The notes: generated from the sequence alone by a model not told the origin. DNA of 64,000 bases from Chiua virens (GCA_019787685.1 JAHNUO010000002.1:1488001-1552000); one strand, 5' to 3'. Shown: positions 33,732 through 50,207, numbered from the stretch's first letter. Numbers and translations are program-made.

Positions 33732-34692
33732 ACCGCTACGTTTCATACCGCCAGGAGCAACGATAGCTGACGCTCAGACGAGAAGCGCCAAAAGTAAGGC
33801 GCATTTCGTGCTGATGATAGTCTTCACTTAGTGTACGAATGGGGCCTAATTGTGCTATATAGAATGCCTGTATCTTCTACGTTGTTTCCATCACTGTTCT
33901 GTTCTGTACTCACTTCACCTTCCTCTCGTCACTCTCCGTTTTCTGTCTCATGCCTGCATTGCTACTCACATAGTCATTTCTTTGATTTTTTTTGGATCAC
34001 TGCCATGTTTTCCTTTCCCTACTAGCACTCGCGATAGATTCAATACACTGGATTACGTTTTCCTCCTAGGGCGAATTTTGGTGTGGTACTCATGAATCTT
34101 ATCTTTAACTGGCGAGTCAATGATCGAATTCCTCGTCGTGATGTCCACGTGCCAATGGAACTCGCGGCCACTGGTATCAATTGATCTATCGATTCAAATC
34201 CCACGAGACATGTCCGCGCTGCATTCTGCGGGAGCGGCGATGACTAGTGACTTCCGAACCACAGATCACACGCATGAACTCGATCATTACGACCTGTCAC
34301 CTGTGGTGTCAGTGGCGGCGGAGAGGAGGAACGTGAGTCCCTCCTGAACTACACCACGCGTTTTCAGGTTTTGAGACGAGTCACTAACATTGTTACCCAG
34401 AGAGTACGGATCAATTGTAAATCACAATGAATCATGATTGCGGCTAGGAATAACTTGCACCAATTTCCGCAGCATAGAACACGTAAGTAGTATACGTGTA
34501 TTATTACCCATGAAGCCAACAGGGAAGGCTTTAAAGACTGGGGCATTGGACTTGTCAGGGTAGGGAACGGAGTGCCATTTGCGGAGTTCAAAAGGCTGTT
34601 CTCACACGTTACCATTTGCCAAACAGCAAACTTGCTCTTTACCTCCTTCAATTCGTCAAACCAATCGTCTCTCCTCGTCCCTGCAATACACA
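33732..34692. other. Intergenic with one possible small spliced ORF
   Basis: Mostly AT-richer, unstructured sequence between the phosphatase and ARF1. On the plus strand an ATG at 34210 opens a frame reading MSALHSAGAAMTSDF and AAERRN. A 36 nt GTGAGT..CAG intron near 34333-34368 could join it to VLRRVTNIVTQRVRI with stop at 34430. Support is weak and no family is recognised. The rest (5' flank of ARF1 from about 34450) shows no exon. Confidence 0.3.
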
Positions 34693-35509
<817 letters not shown>

Positions 35510-35768
35510 GAGCCACAGTAGATCTCTTCCGCGTTGGTTGCGTATGTCGCTTTTCCTCACATCGTTGAATGATACATCGTCTTTTTACTATTAAGCCACC
35601 TTCTGTTCAGCTTCCCACGCCTTGTAATTGCAAACATTGCGGCCCTTCTACGTGCTGTTTCGTCGCAAGTATGCTATAGATGTTCATACCTGGTAACCAT
35701 TATGCTAGCCTGAAATTATAAAAAGGTGATCATTCTATATTCATTATCCAACGTTCAACAACTCGGGA

Positions 35769-38664
35769 CTACGTGTATGTGAGACTCATCCTATGTAATG
35801 TCTCAACCTCCTTTCTGCGTCTCTCGCTTTTCTCTCTGGAAGAGATGTCACGGCGGCTTGCCCCATACCTGGCGAGTTTCTCCAGAAGGGCTTGCAACCT
35901 TTTTGGTTTTACTTCGCTGTAGGTTGCCTGTCGAACACTTGGGTTCAAATAATCCTGCACTGTATCTGTGACAATAATCTCGGCCATCTGCAACCATTAT
36001 CAGTGCAAGATACCCATGCAGGGTCAGAGTATACGTACAGAATGTAGCTCTGTGAACGATGACTTAAGATGCGCTCTTCCAATTCTCGTAACCTCGTTTT
36101 CCAAGAACGTCATGTCGGTCACGATGTTGGCAACCGCATTTTCGTTCATGGTTGGCACCTTTGGACCAATCATAAAGTTCTACGCCACATTCATGTCAGG
36201 GAATGTGCCAAATACCAAGGAAGATCTCTACCATGAAAGACTCGGCAATGTATCCTATAGCGCCCTTGTACGCTTCGTCCTTGTATGTATCTTTGAGGGT
36301 AAGAGAATCCACCACAGTGGTAAGCCAGTTCACGAGCTCGTAGAGATACATGCTTGGCATCTCTTCGCGGGTCTGTGGTGTCCAGTCATATTCTGCGAGG
36401 TCGAAAAAATCGTCAAGTTTCGAGGTAATAAGGGCTGTGATTCGCCTCTGAGATCGTTGAAACGGTTCAGAGAAGGGTGAAGAGTCAAGGCGAATAGTTC
36501 CTCCCCGCTGCGTGGACCTGAAAAGGTCAATACACACTCGAACTCTTCAATAGATAGGCAAGAACTACCTGAGGTCGGTGAGAGATCGCCCTAGCTCTGT
36601 GCAAGCTACCTCAAAGTATTCCAAATTGATCACGATTTGTGCAACCTGGGACAGGGCAGTTGTACTTTGAAGCCGTTTGTTTATGCTGTCACTTATGTGG
36701 TTCGATAAAAGCTTATCGAGTGACTGACAGCGAACTCTGGTAAATAAGAGCCAACTCAAAGAAATTGCATTGTCTCACCCGCCTCAGGAGATCGTCGATG
36801 TTGCTGTGGTGTTGCGACACACCTTCCACGAACTGATAAAACTGTTGAATAAAGGCTCGGATCTGCAGAATCATGAACACTCGATCTCAACGAAAGAAAC
36901 CGGCCTACATCTTGACAACAGAGGTAGAAGCTTTGGGACCAGGGTAGGGTAAGTGGTATGGGGCTCCTGCAGATGGTTATTACGTTTCCGCTGATAACAA
37001 GAGTCACGGCATTACTGGGTGAGAATTTCCTTTTCAGAAGCGCTCAGCCATACGTTGTTGAGCACCGAGTCCCGCTCGGACGCAGCAATGACATGCATTG
37101 GCAAGTAATCATCTTGGAGTAAAACCTAGGAGCGGCCTTGTTTGAGACAGGTTAGCATCAGTGTATATATAGAACGTACCGAATCCAACTTCGCGCTAAA
37201 TTCGGTTTCGAGGAGTCCAGTATATTTCTCGAATAGGGCGAGTGTCAAAGTATGCAGAGAATGTGTTGAATAAGAATAGGACTGTACGATCAGGTCAGTA
37301 ATGTCACAAACGAAAGGCCGACGTCATTACCTCGAGCGTCAGCACAAATGTTGTTAGACACTCCTTCACCCTCAAAAACGTATCGGGATCCTTTTGCTCC
37401 ACTAAAGCGGATCCGATAGCAGATGACAACCGGGAGACAACTGCGTCCCAAAGCTCTTCGACTTCTCGTTCCGAGCGAAAACCCGACGTCGTCTCCAGTA
37501 CGTGGGATTCAATGATGAAGAAGCCACATATTTCCTCCAAGAGGACAGGAAGAGAGGACAAGGTGAGCGGTACGGGGAGAATAAGATCCGACTGGGCCTG
37601 AACAGACGATCAGAATCGTCTGGATATCATGTTTGGGTTTGACGAACCTTGCGATCAGCCTGGTAAGAGGTGCGAAGGCCGTCCAGAGCATCCAAGGAAA
37701 CATAGATATGGACACATTGGTATAGCGGTTGGAAGTCGACTTTAATTTTGTCATTGTCGAGGATGTTACCTGCGCACCACGACATTTAGAGCCCAACAAA
37801 CCTAGTGCAGGATGGGACTTACTATCAGTTCTTTCATGGGTAACCATTTCAACCGCACTACCCACGCGACTTGTTCTCAACATTGGATCCTTTTCACGTC
37901 GGACTCTCCACTTTCGCTTGCGCGTGTCCATACTTTCCATGGCCCCCCTCCCCACCGTCGCAGTGACATTTCTGATCTCAAGGAGCCACTGCTTCATGGA
38001 AGCAGTCACAGCATTTTGTACCTGGACTCGAAGCGAGGGCAACGAAGACAATATATGTTGGTACAATGGAGTTTGCGACAGCGATGTCAATGGCATGGTT
38101 TGAATGTCTTCCAGAGACTCCAGAAGGTAGTATTTCAGCGTGAAGAAATCGGGACAAATCCAGTTCGACTCACGCGCAAGGCACTCCAAAACTGGCCCTC
38201 CTTGATCATATTGCCAATGCGGTCGATGACATCGAGGAGCTTTAAGGAAGCCTGGAGCGTGTCGATAGCTTCGTCGAGATTTGCCGCTGTCTTCTTTGTT
38301 TGGAGCAACGTCCTCTTCTTTTCGACGAGTCCCTTGCCCAGCTGCCCGACATTTTCATCCAAACTCGCGATCTTCTCCCGGAGGTTGGTGGTATACGATT
38401 TGATTGTAAAGAGGGTCGAGATGGAGGTGATGAACTCCTGGTAGTTCTCCGTGCAGATGCCTCTATCTCCCCGTCTTTTGCCTCGATGAGTGTCTGAAGG
38501 TTGCGCAGATAGACTTCTTGCTGTCGGTTAGCATGTATTTGCTTAATGATAGGACCGAGTTGTTCCAGATTCTCAGAGGAAGAGGAAGCATCGAGGAGGT
38601 GTATCTGTTGAAGTTGCTGGTCGATGCTTTCTTGAGTGTATTGTTGACGACGTCGCGGTGGCAT
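35769..38664 (-). CDS. SEC15: Exocyst complex subunit SEC15
   Basis: Seen: MPPRRRQQYTQESIDQQLQQ at 38664, then a coiled-coil N-terminus with LVEKKRTLLQTKKTAANLDEAI and RIGNMIKEGQFWSAL. The middle has GRGAMESMDTRKRKWRVRREKD. The C-terminal Sec15 domain includes SKLDDFFDLAEYDWTP and KDEAYKGAIGYIAESFM, ending LARYGASRRDI...LTYT at 35769. Known: Sec15 is the exocyst subunit that binds the Rab Sec4 on secretory vesicles and links them to the plasma membrane. Many short introns. Length (about 750-800 residues after splicing) fits. SEC10, another exocyst subunit, lies 24 kb away at the right edge. Confidence 0.88.
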
Positions 38665-38849
38665 CGTTGTACTGTATCATGATGATGCAGTGCATTTGGG
38701 GATAGCCAAGTGATCAGCGGCTTTAGATCCAAACACTCTCATCAATGCCATATGGATGTACATACATAGCCTCACGCTGACTCCGGGTTCCTCCTCCGGA
38801 AACCCACCCGTCACCGTGGCATCTTAATCTCCAGCAGCTAGCCTGTACG

Positions 38850-39935
38850 ATGCCTCAAGCGACGTTTCGAGTGGCCGCGGTGTACGGTTCTACTCTATTC
38901 AAATACCTGTGCGACGACTTAGAGAAGCTAGGTTATTCGACATGGATGGCACGCTGGTCGACTCGACCACCGGGGTCATTGGTGCATGGAATACCTTTGC
39001 AAAGACATACCCTGAGCTCGATGTGGATACGATCCTACACAGGTAACTAACGCGTCTCTCCATCGCCCTCTTCGCATCCCAAATCATTCTTCCGTAGACT
39101 CGCATGGCGTCAGATCTGTAGATAATCTTACAAAGTGGTGCGGTATCACTGATCCACAGCTTCTCAAGGTGTTTTGGATCTAAATCTACCTGTGTCCCCG
39201 TCTTGCTGATCGTTGTTCTGTTAGGACGAAGCCGACCGATTCGAACGAGCTATCGTCGAGTCTTCAGAGAACGGCATCCAGATGCTTCCTGGAGTACACT
39301 CGATCCTCGAGAGTGTACGTTTTCTTCCCATTACACTCTTCATCTGGTCGTTTATTTTTTACGTTCCAGTTGGAGCATGCCAAGAGAAAGCCGAATCAGC
39401 GGTGGACGATCTGCACGTCTGCGACCAGAGTCTATGCCACCGCTGCCTTGCTCGCAGCAAACATAGACGCTCCCGATGACTTCGTAACAGCCGATGATGT
39501 CCAGAATGGAAAACCACAGTAATACACCCTTCCTTACTTTTCGATGTTCATAACTCTGTTTTTCCAGTCCAGAACCTTACTTGGAAGGAGCTGCCAGATG
39601 CGGCGTCAGTGCTGTCGACTGTGAGTAACTAGTACGTTTTGTGAGCTCGGACACAAACGTACTTCATATCAAGGCGTTGTTGTAGAGGATGCACCCGCTG
39701 GGGTTATGAGTGGCTTGGCTGCAGGGTCCAGAGTGATTGGTTTGCTAACAAGCCATTCGAGGGAGCAGATGCTAAAGGCTGCTGAAAGCGCGCCTGAAGG
39801 CTATTTCTATCTGGTCCAAGACTTGTCGGGGTAAAACTCCGCTTGCGCATATTGTCTGAATACTGACGTCGCCGCTGCAGTGTTTCAACAGTACTCGTCG
39901 ATAACGGTCATAGCGTGCAGCTAACTATTCACTGA
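38850..39935 (+). CDS. HAD-family phosphatase, glycerol-3-phosphatase (GPP) type
   Basis: Seen: exon 1 (MPQATFRVAAV) joins over an intron ending near 38931 to LFDMDGTLVDSTTGV, HAD motif I with nucleophile and acid Asp. Later exons give DNLTKWCGITDPQLLK, IQMLPGVHSILES, RWTICTSATRVYA (motif II region), KPEPYLEGA (motif III Lys-Pro-x-Pro) and VVVEDAPAGVMSGLAAGS (motif IV). The end is VDNGHSVQLTIH, stop at 39935. Known: fungal Gpp1-like enzymes dephosphorylate glycerol-3-phosphate in osmotic stress; close relatives act on 2-deoxyglucose-6-phosphate. Inference: glycerol or sugar phosphatase. All junctions keep the frame. Confidence 0.85.
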
Positions 39936-40154
39936 CTAGAGGTGGAATATACATTTCCTCGAGATGATACATAAACTGGAAGATGGGCTGCTAGAGATGG
40001 ATGGATAGATATGTACGTATGTATTGATAGATCTTGGGTGCCCGTTCAGCATCAAACCAATAACTGACCAGTCAATATCTTATCTAAAGCACGTATCCGA
40101 GCGATATTATATCGGGGAGATAATAGAAAGGAAGTAGCAATTGAGAGAAAGCAC

Positions 40155-42037
<1,883 letters not shown>

Positions 42038-42321
42038 GGTGGACGTCCAACAGTCGTGAGGGTAGAGAAGAACGACGGAACAGAATTGTCATCCAACAAA
42101 TTTGCTGAGGATCTTTCCCGTTTTGGAAATATCGAATATCGTCCGTCAAAATACACGACTTCCCCATGGCCATCGGATATCTACAATTCTCAAACAAAAG
42201 TGTTCCGACAAGGTACCTTCGTAAGATTCATCAATGGTAACAAAAAAACAAATTATAGGGGCGCTAGCTTCGTATAAAGAACCGGGAAATCAAGGAAATC
42301 GTAAACAGGTACACAGTGCAA

Positions 42322-44014
42322 CTAGTACTCTCCACCTTCCTCAACGTCAGCAGAGTCAATCCCGACTTCCTCGTAATCCTTTTCAAGCGCGGCAAGATCC
42401 TCACGCGCTTCCGAGAACTCCCCCTCCTCCATGCCCTCACCGACGTACCAGTGGACAAAGGCACGCTTGGAATAGAGCAAGTCGAATTTGTGGTCCAGTC
42501 GGCTCCAAGCAGAAGAGATGGCTGTCGTGTTGGACAGCATACACATGCTGCGCGACACTTTAGCAAGGTCTCCGCCGGGAATGTGAGCGGGCGGCTCGTT
42601 ACAGATACCAAGTTTGAAACCGGTAGGGCACCAATCTACGAACTGGATGGTCCGGCGGGTTTTGATAATACTAACAGCCGCATTGACGTCCTTGGGAACG
42701 ACATCACCAGCGGTAAAGCAGAGCACAGGCCACTGGTAATCGATTAGATAAATGATTCGATAAGCATAAATAGGTGACGTACTGTATTTGCCCTCACGGG
42801 GATCACATTTGACCATCTGGTTGCCAGTCTCGAAACACGAGAAAGTCATGTCTGCAACTGAATTTTGCTCGTGGTGAGCCTTCTCCGCAGAGATGATGGG
42901 AGCAAACGTAGCCAAAGGGAAGTGGATGCGGGGGAAACTATAATGCACTCAGTAACTACCACCATAGACCACAACAAGGACGTACGGAACCAAATTTGTT
43001 TGAAATTCGTTGAGGTCGACGTTCAAGGAGCCATCGAAACGTAATGATGCAGTGATGGAGGAAACCACTTGAGCGATCAAGCGATTCAAATTGGTGAAAC
43101 TAGGGGACGTAATGTTGAGATTGCGCTTGCAAATGTCGTAAATGGCCTCAGTTGTCAACCTAAGTGGTTCGGATGTAGGTAAACATGCGGCACAGGTTAC
43201 GTAAAACAGCCACTGACCATGAAGGAACAGTCAGAATGTTCAAGGGTCGTGTGGGTCGTCAAGACGGAGTTGTAAGGCTCAACGACGGAGTTTGCCATCG
43301 TAGGAGCAGGGTACACACTGAACTCCAATTTTGACTTTTTGCCATAATCGGTAGAAAGACGCTCGAGAATCAGAGCACCGAAGCCTGATCCAGTGCCACC
43401 ACCGAAGGAGTGGAAAACGAAGAAACCCTGGAGACCAGCACAATTATCGGCAAGCCGACGAACTTTGTCCATGACATTGTCTATCTGCTCCTTTCCAATC
43501 GTGTAGTGACCACGAGCATCTTTAATGAATAGGTAAAATTAAATAGGAAATAGAGAGCTGGGAGACATACAGTTACTCGCAGCATCTTCTTTACCGGTGA
43601 CAAGAGTCTCAGGGTGGAAGAGACTCCTGTAGATACCAGTCCGGACCTCGTCAATCACGTTTGGCTCCAGGTCAATGTACAGTGACCGAGGAACGTGCTT
43701 TCCCGAGGAAGTCTCGGAGAAGAATGTGCTGAAGCCATCGTCATTGGCGGATGGAGAGTCTTCAACAAGACGGCCATCGGGCTAGAAAAGTCGGATCAGC
43801 GGAAACCAAAAACAATGGAAGACGACATTACACTCAGACCGTGTTCGACGGTGTAGAGTTCCCCTGTGAGAAGAAATTAGTACCGATCTGGAGTAGATAC
43901 GTGCACGACACGTGTAGAGGGCGTGTAGGTGGCAGATAGAACAAAAAACGTACAGCAGGCGTTTCCAATCTGGACACCGGCCTGACCGACGTGGACAGAG
44001 ATGACTTCACGCAT
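42322..44014 (-). CDS. Alpha-tubulin, canonical copy
   Basis: Seen: start ATG at 44014 (MREV...). Exons include [87 protein letters not shown] and [17 protein letters not shown], ending VEEGGEY at 42322. Introns near 43970-43870, 43840-43785, 43575-43520, 43215-43160, 42965-42930 and 42785-42735. One extra base near 42709 breaks the frame in ALLYRGDVV. The gene should be essential, so the shift is most simply an assembly error. It lies head to tail with the diverged copy, 284 bp apart. Confidence 0.9.
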
Positions 44015-44240
44015 AACTTGAGAGAGATTAACTGGAGATGAAGGAGTGATTAGGTGGAAGGACGCGAGAAGACGCGTCGAGGACTTACTGGGGAGAGGCG
44101 AGGATGGAGTGGTGGTCGAGACAGATGGGGCCGAGGGTTATAAACTCGAGAAACACATGGTAATTATCTAATCGTTCCCACGGTTCGGCTAGTTTATGTG
44201 ATTAACAGAAATAATGATATTTTATTTATTTTTCAAAGGT

Positions 44241-47200
44241 ATGATCACGTTCAGACCACTTGCAGGTGCTGTCGGCGCGCAGAGTCCCGTCCCACTCGCG
44301 TATCTCCTACAGGTCGACGATATTCGCGTCCTGCTCGACTGCGGATCTCCAGACTGGTCTCCGGAACACCCATCACAATACGCCGACGCCTACTGCGACG
44401 CCCTCAGACACTGTGCGCCCACCGTCGACCTTGTTCTCATCTCTCATGGCGATCTCGCACATGCTGGCTTATATGCCTACGCATGTGCCCGATGGGGCCT
44501 CACAGCCCCCGCATACACGACCATCCCCGTCCAGGCCATGGCACGTATTGTCACTCTCGAAGACATCGAAGGAACCCGCGACGAACAAGACGTACTTGAC
44601 GAGGATTTACCCCCCGACTCTGACCCACGAGCATCTAACCCCCTCAATTCCGCGCCTCCCAAATACGTTGCTACTGTGAACCAGGTTCACGAGGCTTATG
44701 ATGCTGTCAATACCCTCAGGTATTCCCAGCCTACACACCTTCAGGGTTAGTCTTGGCGCGTTTAGATCGCATGTATATACTTTCTTGATAATAATGATAC
44801 CAATCAACCCGTCACACAGGTAAATGCCAAGGTATCACCATTACACCCTTCTCTGCTGGACACACCCTCGGTGGGACCATATGGAAGATTCGTTCTCCAT
44901 CAGCTGGGACAATCGTGTACGCTGTCAATATGAACCATATGAGAGAGCGTCACCTCGACGGCACAGTCCTCTTCCGTCCGTCCGCAGGTGGTATCTTCGA
45001 ACCGCTTGCTCGACCCGACCTCTTCATCACTGATGCAGATCGGGCAAACGTCATCACAAGTCGAAGAAAAGACCGTGATGCTGCCATGATTGGTGCATCT
45101 CAACCTTATTCCCTTTCCCCCTGCGAGCGACTGACCCTTTACTTCCCAGATGCTATTGGTGCTACTTTGTCATCCAGATGCTCTTTGCTGCTGCCTTGTG
45201 ACGCCGGTCCTCGGTTGCTCGAGTTGCTCGTCTTACTCGACCAGCACTGGAAATTTGCTGACTTCCGCTATCCCATCTGCCTTTTATCTCGCAATGGTCG
45301 TGAAATGTTAACATTTGTTCGAAGTATGATGGAGTGGGTCGGCGGCACCGTTAGCAAGGAAGATGTCGGTGTTGATGGTTCCGGTAAAACGGGATCCAAA
45401 CGACGGCGCGCGGATGACGAAGCAGAGGATGAAGCACTAGGCGCGTTCGCACTACGATTCAAGTGCGCACGCTTCCTCCCCCTCTTCTCATGCTCACCTT
45501 TTGTTTAGATATCTCGAGTTTTTCTTGAATCCACAGGCACTCGTACAAAAACACTCGTCAAAAGAACCAAAACTCATTCTCGCAGTCCCGGCATCCCTTT
45601 CGCATGGGCCTTCTAGGGCTTTATTCGCTGACTTTGCCGCGGTTCCCCGACAATGTCGTACTCCTTACGAGCAGAGGAGAAGAAGGAACTCTCACTCGTA
45701 TTCTTTTTGACAGATGGAACAATTCTCAAAGAGGTGACGATACCTGGGACAAGGGCAAGATAGGGAGCAACGTCATGCTAGACGGATCTCTTCATTTGAG
45801 GGTACATTCAAAGTTTTCTAGTCGACCATTGTTTTTCTTAAGTTTTCCTAGATGAACTCAAAAGTTCCTCTTCAAGGTACTGAACTGGAATTGTATCTGG
45901 CCAAAGAGCGCGCAATCAAAGAGAAAGAAGCTGCACAACAAGCTGCCATCGTCCGCAACCAACGTATGCTCGAAGCGGACGAAGACGACTCCGACGAGGA
46001 ATCCGACTCTGAGGAGGAAGATGAAGTCGAGCGTGCCTTGAACGAGGATCAGATGGATACTGCCGACGGCGAGTCCGCAGTACTAGCTTCCGCCCGTAGA
46101 CGGAAAGCGGAAAAGCTTGAGGACAACGACTGGGGACTTGATATGGACGATGGATTAACCAAAACGTTGCTCTCATTCGATATCTATCTCAAGGGAAACG
46201 TCTCCAAGGCCACGTCATTTTTCAAGAGCACGGGTGGTCATGCCCAACGGTTCCGCATGTTCCTTATGTAGAAAAAAAGCGGAAAGTCGATGAATACGGC
46301 GAAACCGTAGACGTCGGGATGTGGCTACGTAGAGGTAAGGTCTTTGAGCAAGAGGCGGAGTCCGACGAAATCAAAGAGGCAAGGTGGAGGCAAGCGGAAG
46401 AGGAATCTAAGGTGACCTTTGTCCCATTTCCGAGGCGCTGAGCTGATTGGCCAACGTCTTCTGCAGACCGCGGTACAAGAACCTCCTTCAAAATTCGTGT
46501 CGTCTGAGATTGAGATTCAACTAGCATGCCGTCTCCTCTTCATTGATATGGAGGGTCTGAATGACGGTCGTGCCGTCAAAACTATCGTACCTCAAGTAAA
46601 TCCTCGCAAAATGGTATGTAACGTGTCACCAACATTTGGATTGGATTGATTTCTATCTATAGATTTTGGTACACGCCTCAATGGACGCGGCAAGAACACT
46701 CATCGAAAGCTGTGGGCAGATACGCGCCATGACTAAGGATATTTACGCCCCCGGAACGGGTGAGAGCATACAAATCGGACAACAAACCAACAGCTTCTCG
46801 ATCTCGTTAAGCGATGAATTGTTGCACACGCTCAAGATGTCGCGGGTACGTAACTTGGCTTATTGCTCCCAAGAATGGTGTGGCATGCTGACCAATTATC
46901 GTTGGTTAGTTCGAAGATAATGAAGTTGGTTACGTGACTGGCCGTGTCGTGAATCACTTCAGCTCCACTATACCGATTCTTGAGCCGTCTGGTGTATCAG
47001 TACCGGCTGATGCACATGTCAGGAACGATGTTCCTCGTAATCGGGTCCTCGGATCCAGGCTAGCACGACCCTTGCCGCACTCCACAATGATCGGAGAACT
47101 CAAACTAACTGCTCTCAAGGCCAGACTCACAGCCATCGGAATACCAGCAGAACTTATTGGTGAAGGTGTTCTTATCTGTGGCGCGGGGGCCAGACGAGAT

Positions 47201-47341
47201 CAACCGGGAGATAATATTGAGGACACCGTCGCAGTTCGCAAAACAGGGCGAGGAAAAGTCGAGCTGGAGGGCAATGTCTCGAGTGTCTATTATACCGTAC
47301 GCAAAGAGATATATGGGCTACATGCGCTCGTAGCCGCTTAA
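44241..47341 (+). CDS. CFT2: Cleavage and polyadenylation specificity factor subunit 2 (CPSF100/Cft2)
   Basis: Seen: MITFRPLAGAVGAQSPVPLAYLLQVDD begins the metallo-beta-lactamase fold. The usual HxHxDH is replaced by SHGDLAH, as in the inactive CPSF100 branch. Next come TPFSAGHTLGGTIWKI, the beta-CASP region (LILAVPASLSHGPSRALF, VVLLTSRGEEGTLTRIL), acidic DEDDSDEESDSEEEDE, IEIQLACRLLFIDMEG and a C-terminal part ending GLHALVAA at 47341. Known: CPSF100 pairs with the nuclease CPSF73 in mRNA 3' end formation. Two single-base problems are visible: one extra C in the run at 45645-45648 and one missing base near 46262. The stop lies 44 bp from the convergent GlnRS stop. Confidence 0.9.
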
Positions 47342-47385
47342 CATCATGTGGTTACTATTACCCGATCCTCTGAATGTAATCACCA

Positions 47386-50207
47386 TCACGCTCCTTTACC
47401 CGCGTCCTCTTTCAAACTGACTATCCTGTTGAGTACCAAGACATCACCCTGGTTCATCATAATGCCGTGGGGATTCGACGGGTTAACAAGTGCCGATAAG
47501 CGTGAATCTACGTCCACGCAAAAGTATGCCACGCGAAGACCTTGGAAGCGAATGCACTCCTTGCTAACCAGTTGTTCAGGCGTGACGACGGGAGTACCGG
47601 GATCCAAGAACTGCTGGGCGCCCTCGGCCTTTGATTTCTCGGCCCGAGCCCTGGCTTCTGCGAGGGCGTTCTTCACAGACTCTCTTGCCAACGGCCAGAA
47701 ACCAATTTCAACCATGGCCCCCTTCACGACGTCCATACTATGCGGATTGATGTCCGCCATGAAATCAGGTTCCGCAGCCAACGGGTTGTCGCTCTTGAAT
47801 AGAGGATGGAAGATCCGTGTCTCGTCCACGCGCACGGGACTCCCAGACGGTGCATGTTCCGCGACCCACTGGATATATGTTTTCGGCTTTGCAGCTCCCT
47901 TGTCTTCGAGTCTGCAGACCAGCTCCGTCACATTTCCAGTGACGGGATCTATCTTGTATGACGTGCATGTAATAGGATACGGTGCTTGGAATAGACCAAC
48001 AGTCTTGCCCGGAGCGAGCCGGAAGTAGTCTTTGGAGTCTTCCAGCCGGAAATCATCGGCATCGATGTAAATTGTGCGCGTGAACGGAATGGTAGAAGTT
48101 CCGAGCGCTGGAACTTTGGGGTGTAGTGGTTTCTCGACCATGAGGACATAGTCCTCAGGGAGGTTCTCGATGGTGACTTTGAGGGGACGCAGGACCATCA
48201 ATAGTCGTGGGGCTGTTCCCTCCAGAAATTGCCTGATAGCCTGATCGAATCGGCCAATCTGGATATTTGACTCTGCCGTGGAAACCCCGAGTGTGCTCAC
48301 GAAAGAGAGAATCGCTTCCGGAGGAACTCCTCGACGACGAAGTGCAATGACGGTATGAAGCCTTGGGTCATCCCATCCGGTAACATATCCCTGGTTGACG
48401 AGCTGTAGGATCTTCCGTTTCGAATTTATCGTCCCGGTTATATTCAGCCTCCCGAATTCAGATTGCCTCGGCTTATAGACTTCCAGCGCATCGCAAAGCC
48501 ATTCATATGACTGGCGGGAAGTTACGAATTCCGTAGTGCATAATGAATGTCTGTATATTTATTCAGCACGTTATTGACAGCGAAAACCGAGGGAACCGAA
48601 CGTACGATATACTCTCGAAACTGTCGACGAGACAGTGTGTATAGTCATATGTAGGGTATATCTTCCATTTGTCGTGCGTGCGGTGATGGGAGGCGTCCAG
48701 AACCCGATACGCTGTCAGGTCCCACATCTTGGGATTGGGATCGGTCAGATCCTGCTTCATGCGCAGAAACGCTTCTTTGGGGCGATAGAACCCGTCCTTC
48801 ATTTTCTGGAACTCGGCCAAGGACTCCTCGACCGGCCGATCCCTGTGAATACATGCTCTGGGTGCAGCAACCTTTTCGCCCCTGTCCGCCTTCATCTGTT
48901 CCTCTGAAAGTAGGGTATGAGTTTAGGCCACAAACCAAAGGGTGTTCACTCACGAGAACAATGGCAAACATACGCCTTGTCCCGTTTAATGAGCTCGACG
49001 GCCAGCTCGTACAGTTCATCGAAGTAGTCGCTTGAATAGGTGATCTTCCATGGTTCAAAGCCAAGCCATCGAACGACTTCGATGATGCTCGTGAAATATC
49101 TTGCTTCCTCTTTCTCAGGGTTAGTGTCGTCGAAGCGAAGATATGTTCTCCCGCCGTGATGTGCAGCATAACCAAAATCCACAAAGATAGCTTTGCAGTG
49201 GCCCACGTGCAGATACCCGTTTGGTTCCGGAGGAAAACGTGTATAAACTCTACCACCGGTGGTAGCCAGATGTTTGTCACGCAGGTCAGGTTTAATTTGT
49301 GGGTTTTCCCCTGGTTTGTACAGTGTGCCGAGGAAACCTTCTTCGAATACCACTTTCCTGGATTTAGTCCCTTGTGCGTCAGAAACCTGTGCCGCGACGT
49401 TGTCCGACGCGTCGACAACAGTCGACGCGCCAGTCTCCTTCTTTGGCTCCTGATGAGGGCCATGAGATCAGCATGCTCGATGTCAAATATGAACAGTCCA
49501 GCCCACCTTTGCTTTCGGTTTCGCTGTCTCCTTGGCTCCAAAAACCTGCGTGAAGACGCGCTCGACGGCGTTCTTTATCTCGAGAGGATTTGCCCATCGC
49601 AAAGAAGGAATATTCTTCACCCCACTGATGGCAGCTCCGAGGCTGGTCCAGCCGGACACAGAGTTTGATTGGATATAGTCTTTGACAACAGCATCCAGTT
49701 GATCCGCAGTGATACTGAACCCTGATCGTATGTTAGCTCACCAAGTCGAGACGCATGTATATGGACCATTCAAGCCGGACTCACCGATGCCACACGCCTC
49801 ATTGAACTCGGCTTCGCCCACCGACAGCGAGTGCGACTCGAGAAATTTAGTGGCGACTGATCACACAAGATTCATCGATATCGCTGAGTCAGTACATAAG
49901 AGCTGGATGACGAACCGTTGACCTGATCTACCGACTTGATCTTGTCGTCGCGAATGGCTTTGACTATGTAGGCCTGCTTAGCATCGTCGACGTTCGGCGT
50001 TTTAGCAAGCTGAACGGCAAGTGCTGCGATCAGCACGGCTCGTTTCTCTCCAAGAGGATCCGATGCAGAGGCCAGGTCGTGCGCGAGGATGAGGTTGCTC
50101 AGAATTGTGGCACTCTTGGTACTCTTGGCCGCCTCAGCAGCCTTGGACTTGGATAAGCCTATGGATTGGAAGAGGTCAATAGAGGTGTCGGGAGAGTCTG
50201 CGGGCAT
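47386..50207 (-). CDS. GLN4: Glutaminyl-tRNA synthetase, cytosolic
   Basis: Seen: an N-terminal helical domain ([20 protein letters not shown]...) typical of eukaryotic GlnRS. Then [18 protein letters not shown] (class I HIGH motif as HVGH), [42 protein letters not shown] (position of KMSKS, here NSKRK), [11 protein letters not shown] and the anticodon-binding beta-barrels with [36 protein letters not shown]. Stop at 47386. Known: charges tRNA-Gln in the cytosol. Length about 820-830 residues fits. Introns near 49900-49830, 49800-49730, 49500-49430, 48960-48900 and 48620-48550. Convergent with CPSF2. Confidence 0.93.
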
